DNA from: JALNZF01 sp049793155
Lineage (GTDB): Bacteria; Nitrospirota; UBA9217
Reading direction: 5' to 3'
Assembly: GCA_049793155.1 (NCBI GenBank)
Contig: JBARBN010000012.1
Coordinates: 1-27,905 of the forward strand
Length of the DNA: 27,905 nucleotides
The position numbers and the translations under genes are program-made. This document shows, piece after piece, positions 1 through 10,231 of the stretch. Under the pieces are notes generated by a model. It was given only the letters and a program-made list of their open reading frames with translations. It was not told where the DNA came from and did not search any database. Each line of letters begins with the position of its first letter. Position 1 is the stretch's first letter.

Positions 1-2
1 CA

Positions 3-3000
3 GCGGTACAGCCCCTTGAGATCCTGAATAACACCATCCAGGCGAGCTGGCAATCTTTGCCGAGCCAGGCCACGGCATTGAACAGCACCGGGAGCATAGG
101 CGCGGATGGCAGCGACATGGGCATGCGGAATGGCGTCTTGCCCAACGGCGGCAACACCATCAATGATTACGAAACAAGCGCCGGCGCCTCATTCTCGGTG
201 CCTGCCGTCCAGATATCGAAGACGGACTTGTCGCCGTCCGTCGTTCCCGCCATCGGCGCACAGAAACAGTTTCAGATCGAGTTCCGGCTGCCGGAGGGCA
301 CGACCAGGAACCTGGTAATCACAGACAACCTGGCCGCGACGGGTCTGAGTTACGTGCTTGCGAACAATGCCAACTACGACATCACCTATGAGTTCGCGGG
401 TATCGCGAGTATCAACGGCCAGGCGCCGGGCGAAGCAGTCTTTACATCCTTCCCGGCCGACAATACGGCGGGCAACGCGATATGGAACATCGGTACGGTG
501 GTCACCGCCACCGAGGACGACAGCCTCTCCAATACGCTAAACCCGGTCATTCGCATCAAATACTACGCGCGCGCCAATAACGATCTCCAGACCCAGGCAG
601 GCAGTACGCTGCAAAACTCCGTCACCGTCACCTATACGAACGGCGCGACTGGTGCGGCGCAGACGCTGACCGCCTCCACGTCGCCTATTACCGTGGTAGA
701 ACCGAAACTGACCCTCAACAAGACCGCAGCCAACGTGACGTCGGGCAAGCAGCCGGGCGATGTGGCCGTCGGAGGCGACATCCTCGAATATCGCGTTACC
801 GTGACCAACACCGGCAACTCAACTGCCTTCGACGTCAATGTGAAGGACACGCTTCCAGCCGGCCTCTCATGGTATCCGGGCTTTGTCCCTACGGCAACGA
901 TCAACGGTGTTCCCATCGTCGGGTTTGTCCAAACACCCGTCGGTCAGCCGAATGGTCCGCTCATCTGGGGGCAGGGCAATGGAGACGGGAGCATCGATAT
1001 CCCGGCCGGCCAGACCCTGATACTCACGTATCGTGCCACCGTCGTTATTGCCAATAGCCAGATCCAAAACGGCGTTCTTGCCGACTGGACCTCGCTTGAT
1101 GGACCGAGCCCGCTCGAAAGAACAGGCGCGGGCTGCCCGAATGTTACGCCGCCCAATATCTACTGCGTGGGGCCTGTGACCGCAACCACACTTGGCGTAC
1201 AGCCGATACTGGTATTCCAAAAGACCTTTACGAACGTGACGCCGGGCAAGCAACCGGGCGCGAACGTGACACCTGGAGATACGCTCAGGTACAGCATCCT
1301 GATCAGGAACATCAGCACAGCCTCTGTCAATAATTTCTCTATCACTGACGAACTGGACAGGCTTAATGCCTCCCCGATGTTTGTACCCGGCACGCTTAAG
1401 CTCGTTACCGTGCCCGCGGGTGCCTCTACCACGAACACCAACCTGACCGGCGGCACCAAGGGGACAGGGCTCGTGGACATTCGTAACCTCACTGTTACGG
1501 CCGCAGGCGGGGGTTCTGACACGATAACAATCGAGTTCGATGCGAGACTTATACCCGTGATCACGAACGGTACGGTCGTATTGGATCAGGCGCAACTAAC
1601 TATATCCGGCATCCTCTTCGGCAACAGCGATGATCCAAACGTCAACGGTGCGGACAATCCCGCGATACAGGGCGACGAAGACCCGACGCAAACCAAGATC
1701 TCCTCCGCACCCGCCTTCCGTTTCCAGAAGACGGTGCAGGATATTACATCCGGCACTTCCACGGTCATGGCTGGCGATACCCTTCGTTACACCATCACCG
1801 TGAAAAACAGCGGCACCGAGAACGCATTGGGCGTCTCCTTACGCGACCAGGTCCCGGCGAATACGGCATATGTTGCTAGTTCCACGAAGATCAATGGAAC
1901 GGCTGTTCCTGATCCCGCAACCGGAGTTTCGCCGCTTCAAAACGGAATGCTGGTGCATGCACCGGAAGATGCTACGCCTGGCTCTCTGCGGGCAGACAGT
2001 ACCTCTGCCACGACCAATGTAGGAACGGTTACGTTTGATGCCGTAGTAAGCCCCGGTCTTTTTAATGGCGCGTCAATTTGTAACCAGGGCTTCGTTGCCG
2101 GCTCCGGCATCGGCAGCGGCCCCTTCGCTGAACAGCCGTCAGATAACCCGGCAACGCAAACGATAAATGATCCTACCTGCAAGGTCGTAGGCAACATGCC
2201 GCTCCTCTACGCAGAGAAGAAAGTTGCGATCGCCGTGGACAATGGAACGCCAGGGGTCGTCGATCCAGGCGACGTGCTTCGCTACACCATAACAATCAGT
2301 AACTCCGGCGCAATATCGGCAACAAATGCCGTTCTGACGGACATTGTGCCGCAGAATACGACGTACGTCGCCAACTCGGTTAAGCTAAACGGTATTGTGG
2401 TTCCCGATAATGGCGGCTCTCCGCTCGCCGCAGGGCTACCTGTCAGCTCCTCGGACTTGACGCCACCTCTTCCCGGCACCGGTGCCGGAACTTTGTCAGC
2501 TGGAGCTGCAGCGGCAGTCATCTTTGACGTCCAGGTCAATGCAGGCGTGCCCTCGGGCACTATTCTCAGCAACCAGGGCAGTGTGACGAGTTCGCAACTT
2601 CCGACGCTTTTAACCGACTCGGATGGAAATCCATCAAACGGTTACCAGCCGACGGTGGTCGTGGTTGGTAACGGGCAACAACTCATAATCACCAAGCAGG
2701 TTTCCGTCGTTGGCGGCGGGACAGCTGATGTCGGCTCCGAGCTTGAGTATGTCGTGCAAGTGACCAATATCGGCGCGGTTCCCGCGACCAACGTGCTGAT
2801 CACCGACACTCTTCCTGGGCAGCTTTCATACGTTCCAGGATCAGCAGCGCTTAACAGTTCAAGTGCCGGGATCAATGTTGCAGCTTTGGCAATCACGGCG
2901 AACTACTCTTCGGTCTACGGGAACCTGCCCTCGAACGGAACGGCGGTCCTCAGATTCCGCGCAAAGATCGTGTCGGGGGCACCCGGCACAACGCTGACCA

Positions 3001-4934
3001 ATACCGCACAGGTTACCTGGAATACCCCGAGCCAGAGCGCCTCGGCCAGCGCATCCGTGGACATCGGTGGAACGCCCGGAAGTGCCTCGCTTTCCGGCCA
3101 TCTCTGGCACGACGCGAACTTCAACAAAATATCAGACAGCGGTGAAAAGGTGCTGACCGGATGGACAGTTCAGGTCTATCGGAACAGCCAGCTCTTAGGA
3201 TACGTGGTGACCGACGTGATCGGCGCATACAGGTTAAGCGGCCTCGCACCCACGACAACGGCTGCTGACCAGTACGAAGTCCGCTTCCGCGCGCCCGGCG
3301 CCACCACGAGCACGGCGCTCCTGGGCCGCGCCGACTCGCCCTTCACGAACGGCCTGCAGCGGATCTCCGGCATCACGGCTCTCTCGGGCGGTAATATCCA
3401 GAACCTGAATCTTCCGATCGACCCGAACGGCGTGGTTTACAACTCGGTCCTTCGCATGCCGATTGCCGGCACTACCGTAACCATGCTGAGAGCATCGACG
3501 AAGAGTGCGCTCCCTGCGGTCTGTTTCGATGACCCGGCTCAGCAAAACCAGGTGACGCTGGCTTCGGGCTACTATAAGTTCGACCTTAACTTCGGCGATC
3601 CATCCTGCCCGTCGGGGGGCGACTACCTGATTCAGGTTACTCCGCCGGCGAACGGATACGGCTCCATGCCGTCCCGGATCATTCCGCCCACGACAAGCGA
3701 CGCAACTGCGGCATTCTCAGTGCCGGGATGCCCGGGAACGGTTGATGATGCTATTCCGACGACACTGTCTTACTGCGAAGCGCAGCCTTCCGAGTTTGCC
3801 CCGGCAACAAGCGTAGCAGCCGGATCTGCCGGCACGAAGTACTACCTGCATTTTACGCTCAGTAACGCAGGAGTCGGCAGCGTTGAACTTTTTGACAACC
3901 ATATTCCGGTAGACCCGCCATTAAACACCGCGGTCTCCATCACGAAGACGGCATCGCTTACCAATGTGACCAGGGGTCAGATGGTGCCGTATACGATCAC
4001 GATCAAGAACACATTGGGTGCGCCGTTCCCGAACGTGACCATCGTCGACACCTTCCCGCCCGGATTCAAGTATGTTTCCGGTTCCGCGCGTTACGACGGC
4101 AAGCCGCTTGAACCGACGAAGACGACGCGCGACCTCCGTTGGGAGAACCTTCAGCTCGCAAGCGCTGACCTGCATGTGATCAAGCTTCTGCTTCTCCCGG
4201 GCGCAGGTGTTCATGAAGGGAACTACGTGAACAGCGCACAGGCACTAAACGGCCCTACGGGCGAAGCAATATCCACCGTGGCTATGGCGACGGTCAGAAT
4301 CGTCCCCGATCCCACCATGGACTGCACGGACATCATCGGCAAGGTCTTTGATGATTCCAATGCGAATGGCTACCCCGACCAGGGCGAAAAAGGCCTGGGC
4401 GGTGTGCGGATAGTCTCCGCGCGCGGTCTTATCGCGACGACGGACAAGTACGGCCGGTTCCATATTACCTGCGCCGCCATACCCAACGAGGACAGGGGCA
4501 GCAACTTCATCTTAAAGCTCGATGACCGCACGCTTCCTACAGGGTACCGCGTCACCACTGAGAACCCTCTTGTGCGACGTGTGACCCGCGGCAAAGCGAT
4601 TAAATTCAATTTCGGCGCGGCTCTGCACAAGGTCGTGCGCCTTGATATCGCTGACGGTGCGTTTGAACCGGAAGCATCCGGGATCAGGGAGCAGTGGAAG
4701 CCGAGGATCGAGATGCTGCTCGCCGAACTTCGGAAGGCTCCCGCCATTCTCCGTATCTCGTACCTCGCAGATGTGGAGGCCCCGCCGGTTGTGAAGGCGC
4801 GCATGGAGGCGGTCAAGCGCGAGATCGCAGGCAGGTGGGATCGGGAAAGCTACACATTAATGATCGAGACAGAGGTCTTCTGGCGGCGGGGCGGGGCTCC
4901 CGACACAAGGACATCAGTTGGTGCCGGACAATAA
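3..4934 (+). CDS. Giant DUF11/SdrD-B repeat envelope protein (5' end outside window)
   Basis: Large secreted repeat protein, probably a surface or periplasmic structural component or adhesin. The frame is open back to the first bases of the window, so the N-terminus and export signal lie upstream; an internal TTG at 57 is not a convincing start. About seven DUF11-type beta domains follow, each beginning with a K-T/K-x strand and containing Y-x-x-x-V/I-x-N and I-x-D-x-x-P motifs (starting near nt 200, 700, 1200, 1700, 2205, 2685 and 3930). SdrD-B-like modules lie near nt 3085-3420 (W-H-D-x-N-x-N) and 4320-4610 (F-D-D-S-N-A-N-G-Y-P-D-x-G-E). The ten cysteines in the visible part come as five near pairs, as expected for disulfides in an exported protein. 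The last ~90 residues look like a divergent OmpA-type fold. The gene ends one base before the next ATG, so the two are probably co-translated. Domain families are secure; location and role are inferred. Confidence 0.9.
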   Translation, partial: AVQPLEILNNTIQASWQSLPSQATALNSTGSIGADGSDMGMRNGVLPNGGNTINDYETSAGASFSVPAVQISKTDLSPSVVPAIGAQKQFQIEFRLPEGTTRNLVITDNLAATGLSYVLANNANYDITYEFAGIASINGQAPGEAVFTSFPADNTAGNAIWNIGTVVTATEDDSLSNTLNPVIRIKYYARANNDLQTQAGSTLQNSVTVTYTNGATGAAQTLTASTSPITVVEPKLTLNKTAANVTSGKQPGDVAVGGDILEYRVTVTNTGNSTAFDVNVKDTLPAGLSWYPGFVPTATINGVPIVGFVQTPVGQPNGPLIWGQGNGDGSIDIPAGQTLILTYRATVVIANSQIQNGVLADWTSLDGPSPLERTGAGCPNVTPPNIYCVGPVTATTLGVQPILVFQKTFTNVTPGKQPGANVTPGDTLRYSILIRNISTASVNNFSITDELDRLNASPMFVPGTLKLVTVPAGASTTNTNLTGGTKGTGLVDIRNLTVTAAGGGSDTITIEFDARLIPVITNGTVVLDQAQLTISGILFGNSDDPNVNGADNPAIQGDEDPTQTKISSAPAFRFQKTVQDITSGTSTVMAGDTLRYTITVKNSGTENALGVSLRDQVPANTAYVASSTKINGTAVPDPATGVSPLQNGMLVHAPEDATPGSLRADSTSATTNVGTVTFDAVVSPGLFNGASICNQGFVAGSGIGSGPFAEQPSDNPATQTINDPTCKVVGNMPLLYAEKKVAIAVDNGTPGVVDPGDVLRYTITISNSGAISATNAVLTDIVPQNTTYVANSVKLNGIVVPDNGGSPLAAGLPVSSSDLTPPLPGTGAGTLSAGAAAAVIFDVQVNAGVPSGTILSNQGSVTSSQLPTLLTDSDGNPSNGYQPTVVVVGNGQQLIITKQVSVVGGGTADVGSELEYVVQVTNIGAVPATNVLITDTLPGQLSYVPGSAALNSSSAGINVAALAITANYSSVYGNLPSNGTAVLRFRAKIVSGAPGTTLTNTAQVTWNTPSQSASASASVDIGGTPGSASLSGHLWHDANFNKISDSGEKVLTGWTVQVYRNSQLLGYVVTDVIGAYRLSGLAPTTTAADQYEVRFRAPGATTSTALLGRADSPFTNGLQRISGITALSGGNIQNLNLPIDPNGVVYNSVLRMPIAGTTVTMLRASTKSALPAVCFDDPAQQNQVTLASGYYKFDLNFGDPSCPSGGDYLIQVTPPANGYGSMPSRIIPPTTSDATAAFSVPGCPGTVDDAIPTTLSYCEAQPSEFAPATSVAAGSAGTKYYLHFTLSNAGVGSVELFDNHIPVDPPLNTAVSITKTASLTNVTRGQMVPYTITIKNTLGAPFPNVTIVDTFPPGFKYVSGSARYDGKPLEPTKTTRDLRWENLQLASADLHVIKLLLLPGAGVHEGNYVNSAQALNGPTGEAISTVAMATVRIVPDPTMDCTDIIGKVFDDSNANGYPDQGEKGLGGVRIVSARGLIATTDKYGRFHITCAAIPNEDRGSNFILKLDDRTLPTGYRVTTENPLVRRVTRGKAIKFNFGAALHKVVRLDIADGAFEPEASGIREQWKPRIEMLLAELRKAPAILRISYLADVEAPPVVKARMEAVKREIAGRWDRESYTLMIETEVFWRRGGAPDTRTSVGAGQ

Positions 4935-4935
4935 T

Positions 4936-7900
4936 ATGTTTAAGAGAATTATCATAAGCGTAGTTATGTGTCTCGGTTCCGCCGTATCTGTTGCGGGAAC
5001 CAACACGGCTCCTGTTCCGGCTCCCCCGGTACAGTCGGGACCCGGGGTGTCGGATGCGCCCGCATTAGGCCATGCTGTTGAAAAACAGGCAGGAGTTGAT
5101 GACCCGCGCACCTTATGGGGACAGGGTAGTGACGCGAACGCGAATGGCAAAAAGGGAGATAAGCTCGAAGTGAAAAAGGTTATGGAAAAAGCCGTGAAGA
5201 CCATTAAACTTCAGAACGTCGTCCCGCCGATCCACTTTGCGTCCGGAGAAGCCCAAATCCCCGCAGGTTATGTAGAGCGTCTGCGCTACATCCTTGAGAG
5301 CATAAAGGAAAAGACCAACATAAGGCTTCATTTTGTAGGACACACGGATAACGCGCAGTTAATCGGAGAAGTGAAGGAAAAGTACGGCGACAATCTCACG
5401 TTATCGCGGGAACGTGCAGGTGTGACCGCGGAGCATTTTCAGAGAGCACTTCATCTTCCGCCTGAGTCGATCACGTATGAGGGCATGGGCGAATCCCAGC
5501 CAATAGCAAGTAATATCACGGAGCGGGGTAAGGCGCAGAATCGCCGGGTTGAAGTCGGGGTCTGGTATGACGAGGTCACCGATAAGCTTGTCGATAAAGA
5601 AGTAGTAGTCGCCGAGGTGATGAACCGCGTAAAGGTATGCCGCATCGAAACGGTATGCAAGGTGCGCTACAAGGAGGGGCAATCAAAGCGTGCCCGTATC
5701 AAGAACCTGGTGAAGCCGCTTCGCTTTGACGATGACACGACGGACGTTCCTGATGATTTTGTCCAGAAAGTGAAGCAGGCGCTCGGTAACCTTGCTACGA
5801 AGGGACACGTCGTCGTCAAATTTATCGGATACACCGACAATCTTCCGCTTACGGGGCGCGCACTGCGTATCTACGGAGACGCAGTGGGGCTATCGAAGGC
5901 GCGGGCGCGGAGAGCTGCACTGGCTGTTCAGGATGCGCTTAAACTCCCCACATCGGGGATAGACGTGGAAGGTAAGGGCCCGGCTAATCCCATCGCTTCG
6001 AACGACACCGATAAAGGCCGGGCGCTTAACAGGCGCATCGAGGTTGAATTCTGGTACGACGACGCCCTGCAGGAACTGTCGGATGAACCACAGCTTTGCC
6101 CGGAAGCGGCCGGTGCTGAAACCGTGACCCGCTTGTACGATTCTCCGTCAGGCGGCGTCAAGCCGATACTTTTCGAGCAGGGGAAACCGGTCATTACCTC
6201 AGAACATCTGGAGCGCCTGCGGAGCAGCATGGACGAAATTCGTGATAAAACAATGGTGCGTTTGCGCTTCATCGGTTATACCAATAATGAACGTCTCGAT
6301 CGCCGCACCGCAATGGTGTACCAGGACGATATCGGTCTTTCAACCGCCCGTGCCCGACGTGCCATGAATGCCGTCAAAGGCCAGTTGAACCTTAAAGATG
6401 AACAGGCGGAGTTCGAGGGGCATGGTTTTGTGCAGTCGGATGACGTTGTAAATACCGGTTTTGTCGAGTCCGATACGGCAAGGGTCGAAGTTAAGGTCAT
6501 GTATGACGAACTAATGTCCCTTGACGATACGGAGAGAATGGATATCACCCACTTAACTCGTGAGGTCGTTCCCAAAGACCCCCTTGCGCTTAATCTCATG
6601 CGCATCACCGTCGACGGGAAGCCGGTTGACGATCCGGGCAAGAGCATCGCCGATATCGAGCGGTGTACCGATGTGGCGCTGGACAAGGCGAATGTGCAAT
6701 TGAAGTTCGACAATCTGGAGCTAAAACCCCGGCTCAATGCAACGGCCTGGCCGAATTCCATTTGTTATGAGGATGACGCGAATACCGAATACCCGGAAAA
6801 CCTGATGCGGTTCCGCACGTACACGAACTACGCAGGGTTTATCAAGAAATCGGAAATTCGCATCTTCGACGCGCAAGAGTCGGTCAACGGCGCACCCCTT
6901 GCGGTCATCGAGGTCGACAAGGAAGGCCGCGCAGAGTGGCAGCCGGCCTTCCCCGAATACAGGGCCCCGCGCGGCTCATTGAAATACGTGCTGCGTGTCT
7001 ACGACGTTGATAACCATTTCGACGAGACGAAGCCGCTGCCGATCTGGATCGTTGACAGGCAGCCTGCGGAAATTCAGGATCACGACGCAGAAAAGGAGCT
7101 GCTGGTCGGCTACGGCGAGAATCACCTCGCGGCGGACAATATTCCCAAGAAAGGCGGAACGGTCAGGGTCACTGGCAGCGCGGTCCCGGCCGATCATTCG
7201 GTGTTCGTTGCCGGCCGATCAGTGCCCGTCGGGGAGGAAGGCAAGTTCGTCACGGAGGAGATCCTTCCGTCGGGCATGCACACCGTCGAGGTGGCGATAC
7301 TCGATCAATCGGGCAATGGCGACCTGTTCCTGCGCGACCTCGATCTCTCCAGGAACGACTGGTTTTATGTCGGCATCGCAGATGTCACTCTTGCCCGGGA
7401 TTCCACGACCGGACCGGCGCAGCTCGTCACCAACGATCAGACGCATTACAGCAACGAGCTCAGCTACGATGGCCGGCTGGCCTTCTACACCAAGGGCAAA
7501 TTCGGCAACGGATGGGAAATGACCTCAAGCGCTGACACGCTCGAAGGGCCGGTCAAAGATATCTTCAGCAACTTAGGGGACAAGTCGACCGACTCATTGT
7601 TCCGGCGCATCGATCCGCAGTATTTCTATCCTACCTACGGTGACGACGGCAGCGTGGAGGAGGGGGCGCCCACGCTCGGCAAGTTCTATTTGAAGATGAA
7701 GAAGGACGAGAGCTACGGCCTGTGGGGCAACTTCAAGATCGGATACAACGACAACGACCTGGCGCAGGTAGACCGCGGATTGTACGGTGCAAACGTCCAC
7801 TATCAGCCACTCGCAACAACAAGCTTCGGCGAGAAGCGGTTCATGATGGACGGCTTTGCCGCGCAGCCGGGAACGGTCGGGACACGTGAGGAGTTTCTGG

Positions 7901-10125
7901 GAACCGGCGGGTCGCTCTATTATTTGCATCATCAGGACATCCTTACCGGCTCCGAGCGCGTGCGCATCGAGGTGCGCGACAAGGATTCGGGCATCGTCAC
8001 CGCCGTGAAGGATCTGACGCCGACCCTCGATTACACCGTCGATTACCTGCAGGCCCGCATTTTGCTTTCGCAACCCCTGTCGCCGACAGCAAGCGACAAC
8101 ATGCTGCTGGCGAGCGACACCGCTTCCGGCAATCTGGTCTATCTGGTCGTGCGCTACGAATACGAGCCCTCCGCCGGCGACACCAATAGCATGAGCCTTG
8201 GCGGTCGTACCCATGTATGGATTTCCGATTACGTGAAACTTGGTGCTACCTTCAGCAAGGAGGGGGATTCGGAGAACCCGAGCGGGCTTAGTGCCGCCGA
8301 TCTTACTTTAAGGAAGAGCGCCCTGTCGTGGGTGAGGGTGGAGACTTCCAGGAGCAAAGGCCCTGGCCTCACGTCCCTTTCTTCCGGCGATGGCGGATTC
8401 ACCTTTTCTTCGACATGCTCCGGCTTTACCGGCACCACGGCCAATCCGGCATGTACCTCCTTTGGAAACTCCGCGCCCGTCTCTGCCGGCGCTTATCGGG
8501 TCGATACCAGCATCGGTTTAAACGATTTTATCAATGGCGCGAACGGCCAGTTGACGCTTTATACGCAGAGCATTGATGCAGGCTATTCGGCTCCGGGTCT
8601 TGAGACGGCCACGGATACCGGGCAGTACGGCGGTACTTTGAAAGCGCCGGTAACGGACAGAATCGATGTGGCTGCCAAGGTCGACAAAATAACCCGGCAG
8701 CAGGGCTTGGATACCAATTCGTCCGAAGTCGATGTCAATTACCGCCTGGCCGAGCATTGGACACTGAGCCCCGGAGTACGGCAGGACAGCCGTGTTGACC
8801 ACTCTCCGGTCGTGCCGCCGACGCAGATGGAGGGTGATCGCACGGATGCCGCCATTCGGGCGACGTACGACTCCAAGGAGAGATGGAGCGCCTACGGTTT
8901 TGTGCAGGACACGGTCAAAAAGACTGGCAACCGCGAAGACAACGGCCGCGTGGGAACGGGCGGCGATTATCGCGTCACCGACCGATTCAAGGTCAATGGC
9001 GAAGTGTCTTCCGGCGATCTCGGAGGCGCGGGCAAGGCCGGCACGGAGTATCTCTACTCCGACCGGACCAGCATGTACCTGAATTACGTGTACGACAACG
9101 AGATCCCGGACAACGGCATCCGGTCGAACAAAGGGAACATGGTTACCGGGTTCAAGACCCGGTATTCGGACACAACGAGCATTTATGCGGAAGAAAAATA
9201 TACGCACGGGAACGTGCCGACGGGGCTTACCCATTCCGCCGGTGTCGACCTCGCGCCCTTTGATCACTGGAACTTCGGCGCCAATGCGGATTTCGGAACG
9301 CTCAGGGACCCTCTTACCGCAGCGCATCTCGACCGCAAAGCGGCAGGTGTCAGGGCAGGTTACAGCGACGGAAGGCTTACCTGGACGACCGCGTTCGAGT
9401 ACCGCATTGACAAGACCGAAACCATAAATCCGGACATGAGCACGGGCACGGATAATAGGGACAGCTGGCTGGTCAAGACCGGATTCAAATACCAGTTAGA
9501 CCCCTCATCGCGGCTCCTCGGGAAACTGAATCACGCCGAAAGCAAGAGCTCGCTCGGCAGTTTCTACGATGGCAATTACACGGAAGCTGTCCTGGGTTAC
9601 GGCTATCGGCCCGTGATGAACGATCGCCTCAACACTTTGTTCAAATATACGTACTTTTACAATCTCCCGAGCACGGCTCAGGTCACCGATACGGTCACCA
9701 ATACGTCCGCCAATACCGTCACGAATACGGCCGCGGACTTCATCGAGAAGAGCCACATCTTCTCGATGGATGTGATGTATGACCTCACCCCACATTGGAC
9801 CCTCGGGGGCAAATACGCCTATCGCCTGGGGCAGGTGAGCCTGGATCGGGTCAATCCCGAGTATTTTGACAGCCGGGCGTCCCTGTATATCGTGCGCGCC
9901 GACTGGCAATTCGTACACAGCTCGGACGCCCTGATCGAGGGCCGACTGCTCGATCTGCCCGACGCCCAGGACCGGCTAAGCGGGGTATTGGTGGGTATCT
10001 ATCGGCATCTGGGCAATTACATCAAACTGGGGGTCGGCTACAACTTCAGCAAATTCTCGGACGACCTGACCCAACTGGATTACAAACATCAGGGCCTGTT
10101 CATCAATTTGATCGGGGAAATATAA
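4936..10125 (+). CDS. Three OmpA-like domains fused to an outer-membrane beta-barrel
   Basis: I start at ATG 4936, which gives a clear signal peptide (MFKRIIISVVMCLGSAVSVA); the upstream TTG at 4918 adds only six residues. After a Pro-rich linker come three OmpA C-terminal-like (peptidoglycan-binding) domains at about residues 95-213, 258-376 and 407-525. Domains 1 and 2 keep the ligand Asp in the H/Y-T-D-N motif (D138, D301), the Arg in L-S-x-x-R and the N-R-R-x-E ending. Domain 3 has Asn450 in place of the Asp. Two beta-sandwich-like segments (about 620-800) precede a region of about 920 residues with alternating amphipathic strands and aromatic girdles, ending in a strand (FINLIGEI) like an outer-membrane barrel. 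It contains an I-D-P-x-x-x-Y-P-T-Y-G-D-D motif that I recall from large barrels linked to DUF11 proteins. One loop (nt 8395-8480) has two Cys. It probably anchors the machine to peptidoglycan and the outer membrane. Confidence 0.9.
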   Translation: MFKRIIISVVMCLGSAVSVAGTNTAPVPAPPVQSGPGVSDAPALGHAVEKQAGVDDPRTLWGQGSDANANGKKGDKLEVKKVMEKAVKTIKLQNVVPPIHFASGEAQIPAGYVERLRYILESIKEKTNIRLHFVGHTDNAQLIGEVKEKYGDNLTLSRERAGVTAEHFQRALHLPPESITYEGMGESQPIASNITERGKAQNRRVEVGVWYDEVTDKLVDKEVVVAEVMNRVKVCRIETVCKVRYKEGQSKRARIKNLVKPLRFDDDTTDVPDDFVQKVKQALGNLATKGHVVVKFIGYTDNLPLTGRALRIYGDAVGLSKARARRAALAVQDALKLPTSGIDVEGKGPANPIASNDTDKGRALNRRIEVEFWYDDALQELSDEPQLCPEAAGAETVTRLYDSPSGGVKPILFEQGKPVITSEHLERLRSSMDEIRDKTMVRLRFIGYTNNERLDRRTAMVYQDDIGLSTARARRAMNAVKGQLNLKDEQAEFEGHGFVQSDDVVNTGFVESDTARVEVKVMYDELMSLDDTERMDITHLTREVVPKDPLALNLMRITVDGKPVDDPGKSIADIERCTDVALDKANVQLKFDNLELKPRLNATAWPNSICYEDDANTEYPENLMRFRTYTNYAGFIKKSEIRIFDAQESVNGAPLAVIEVDKEGRAEWQPAFPEYRAPRGSLKYVLRVYDVDNHFDETKPLPIWIVDRQPAEIQDHDAEKELLVGYGENHLAADNIPKKGGTVRVTGSAVPADHSVFVAGRSVPVGEEGKFVTEEILPSGMHTVEVAILDQSGNGDLFLRDLDLSRNDWFYVGIADVTLARDSTTGPAQLVTNDQTHYSNELSYDGRLAFYTKGKFGNGWEMTSSADTLEGPVKDIFSNLGDKSTDSLFRRIDPQYFYPTYGDDGSVEEGAPTLGKFYLKMKKDESYGLWGNFKIGYNDNDLAQVDRGLYGANVHYQPLATTSFGEKRFMMDGFAAQPGTVGTREEFLGTGGSLYYLHHQDILTGSERVRIEVRDKDSGIVTAVKDLTPTLDYTVDYLQARILLSQPLSPTASDNMLLASDTASGNLVYLVVRYEYEPSAGDTNSMSLGGRTHVWISDYVKLGATFSKEGDSENPSGLSAADLTLRKSALSWVRVETSRSKGPGLTSLSSGDGGFTFSSTCSGFTGTTANPACTSFGNSAPVSAGAYRVDTSIGLNDFINGANGQLTLYTQSIDAGYSAPGLETATDTGQYGGTLKAPVTDRIDVAAKVDKITRQQGLDTNSSEVDVNYRLAEHWTLSPGVRQDSRVDHSPVVPPTQMEGDRTDAAIRATYDSKERWSAYGFVQDTVKKTGNREDNGRVGTGGDYRVTDRFKVNGEVSSGDLGGAGKAGTEYLYSDRTSMYLNYVYDNEIPDNGIRSNKGNMVTGFKTRYSDTTSIYAEEKYTHGNVPTGLTHSAGVDLAPFDHWNFGANADFGTLRDPLTAAHLDRKAAGVRAGYSDGRLTWTTAFEYRIDKTETINPDMSTGTDNRDSWLVKTGFKYQLDPSSRLLGKLNHAESKSSLGSFYDGNYTEAVLGYGYRPVMNDRLNTLFKYTYFYNLPSTAQVTDTVTNTSANTVTNTAADFIEKSHIFSMDVMYDLTPHWTLGGKYAYRLGQVSLDRVNPEYFDSRASLYIVRADWQFVHSSDALIEGRLLDLPDAQDRLSGVLVGIYRHLGNYIKLGVGYNFSKFSDDLTQLDYKHQGLFINLIGEI

Positions 10126-10134
10126 AGGCAAGCA

Positions 10135-10214
10135 CTAACCACAGAGAGCACTGAGGAATCTCTGAGGAAAACCAGAACGAGACTCAAGAAGTTCTCTGTG
10201 TTCTCTGTGGTTAA
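10135..10214. repeat. Short palindromic intergenic element (CCACAGAG type)
   Basis: The two ends, 10135-10151 and 10198-10214, are inverted copies matching at 15 of 17 positions (left CTAACCACAGAGAGCAC). The right arm carries a partial internal repeat of TTCTCTGTG. The element fills nearly all of the gap between the barrel gene and the small periplasmic gene. CCACAGAG/CTCTGTGG palindromes of this kind recur in many environmental bacterial genomes, as I recall. In RNA it would form a hairpin of about 15 bp just before the Shine-Dalgarno sequence at 10221, so it could affect mRNA processing or stability; there is no terminator-like U-run directly after the stem. Confidence 0.75.
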
Positions 10215-10231
10215 TTTTTCAGGAGGCAGCC

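Noticed and set aside
867..1595. Long - strand open frame within the DUF11 gene
   Set aside because: Antisense shadow: the + strand protein has clear repeated domains throughout, and the - strand product has no recognisable motif or ribosome site.
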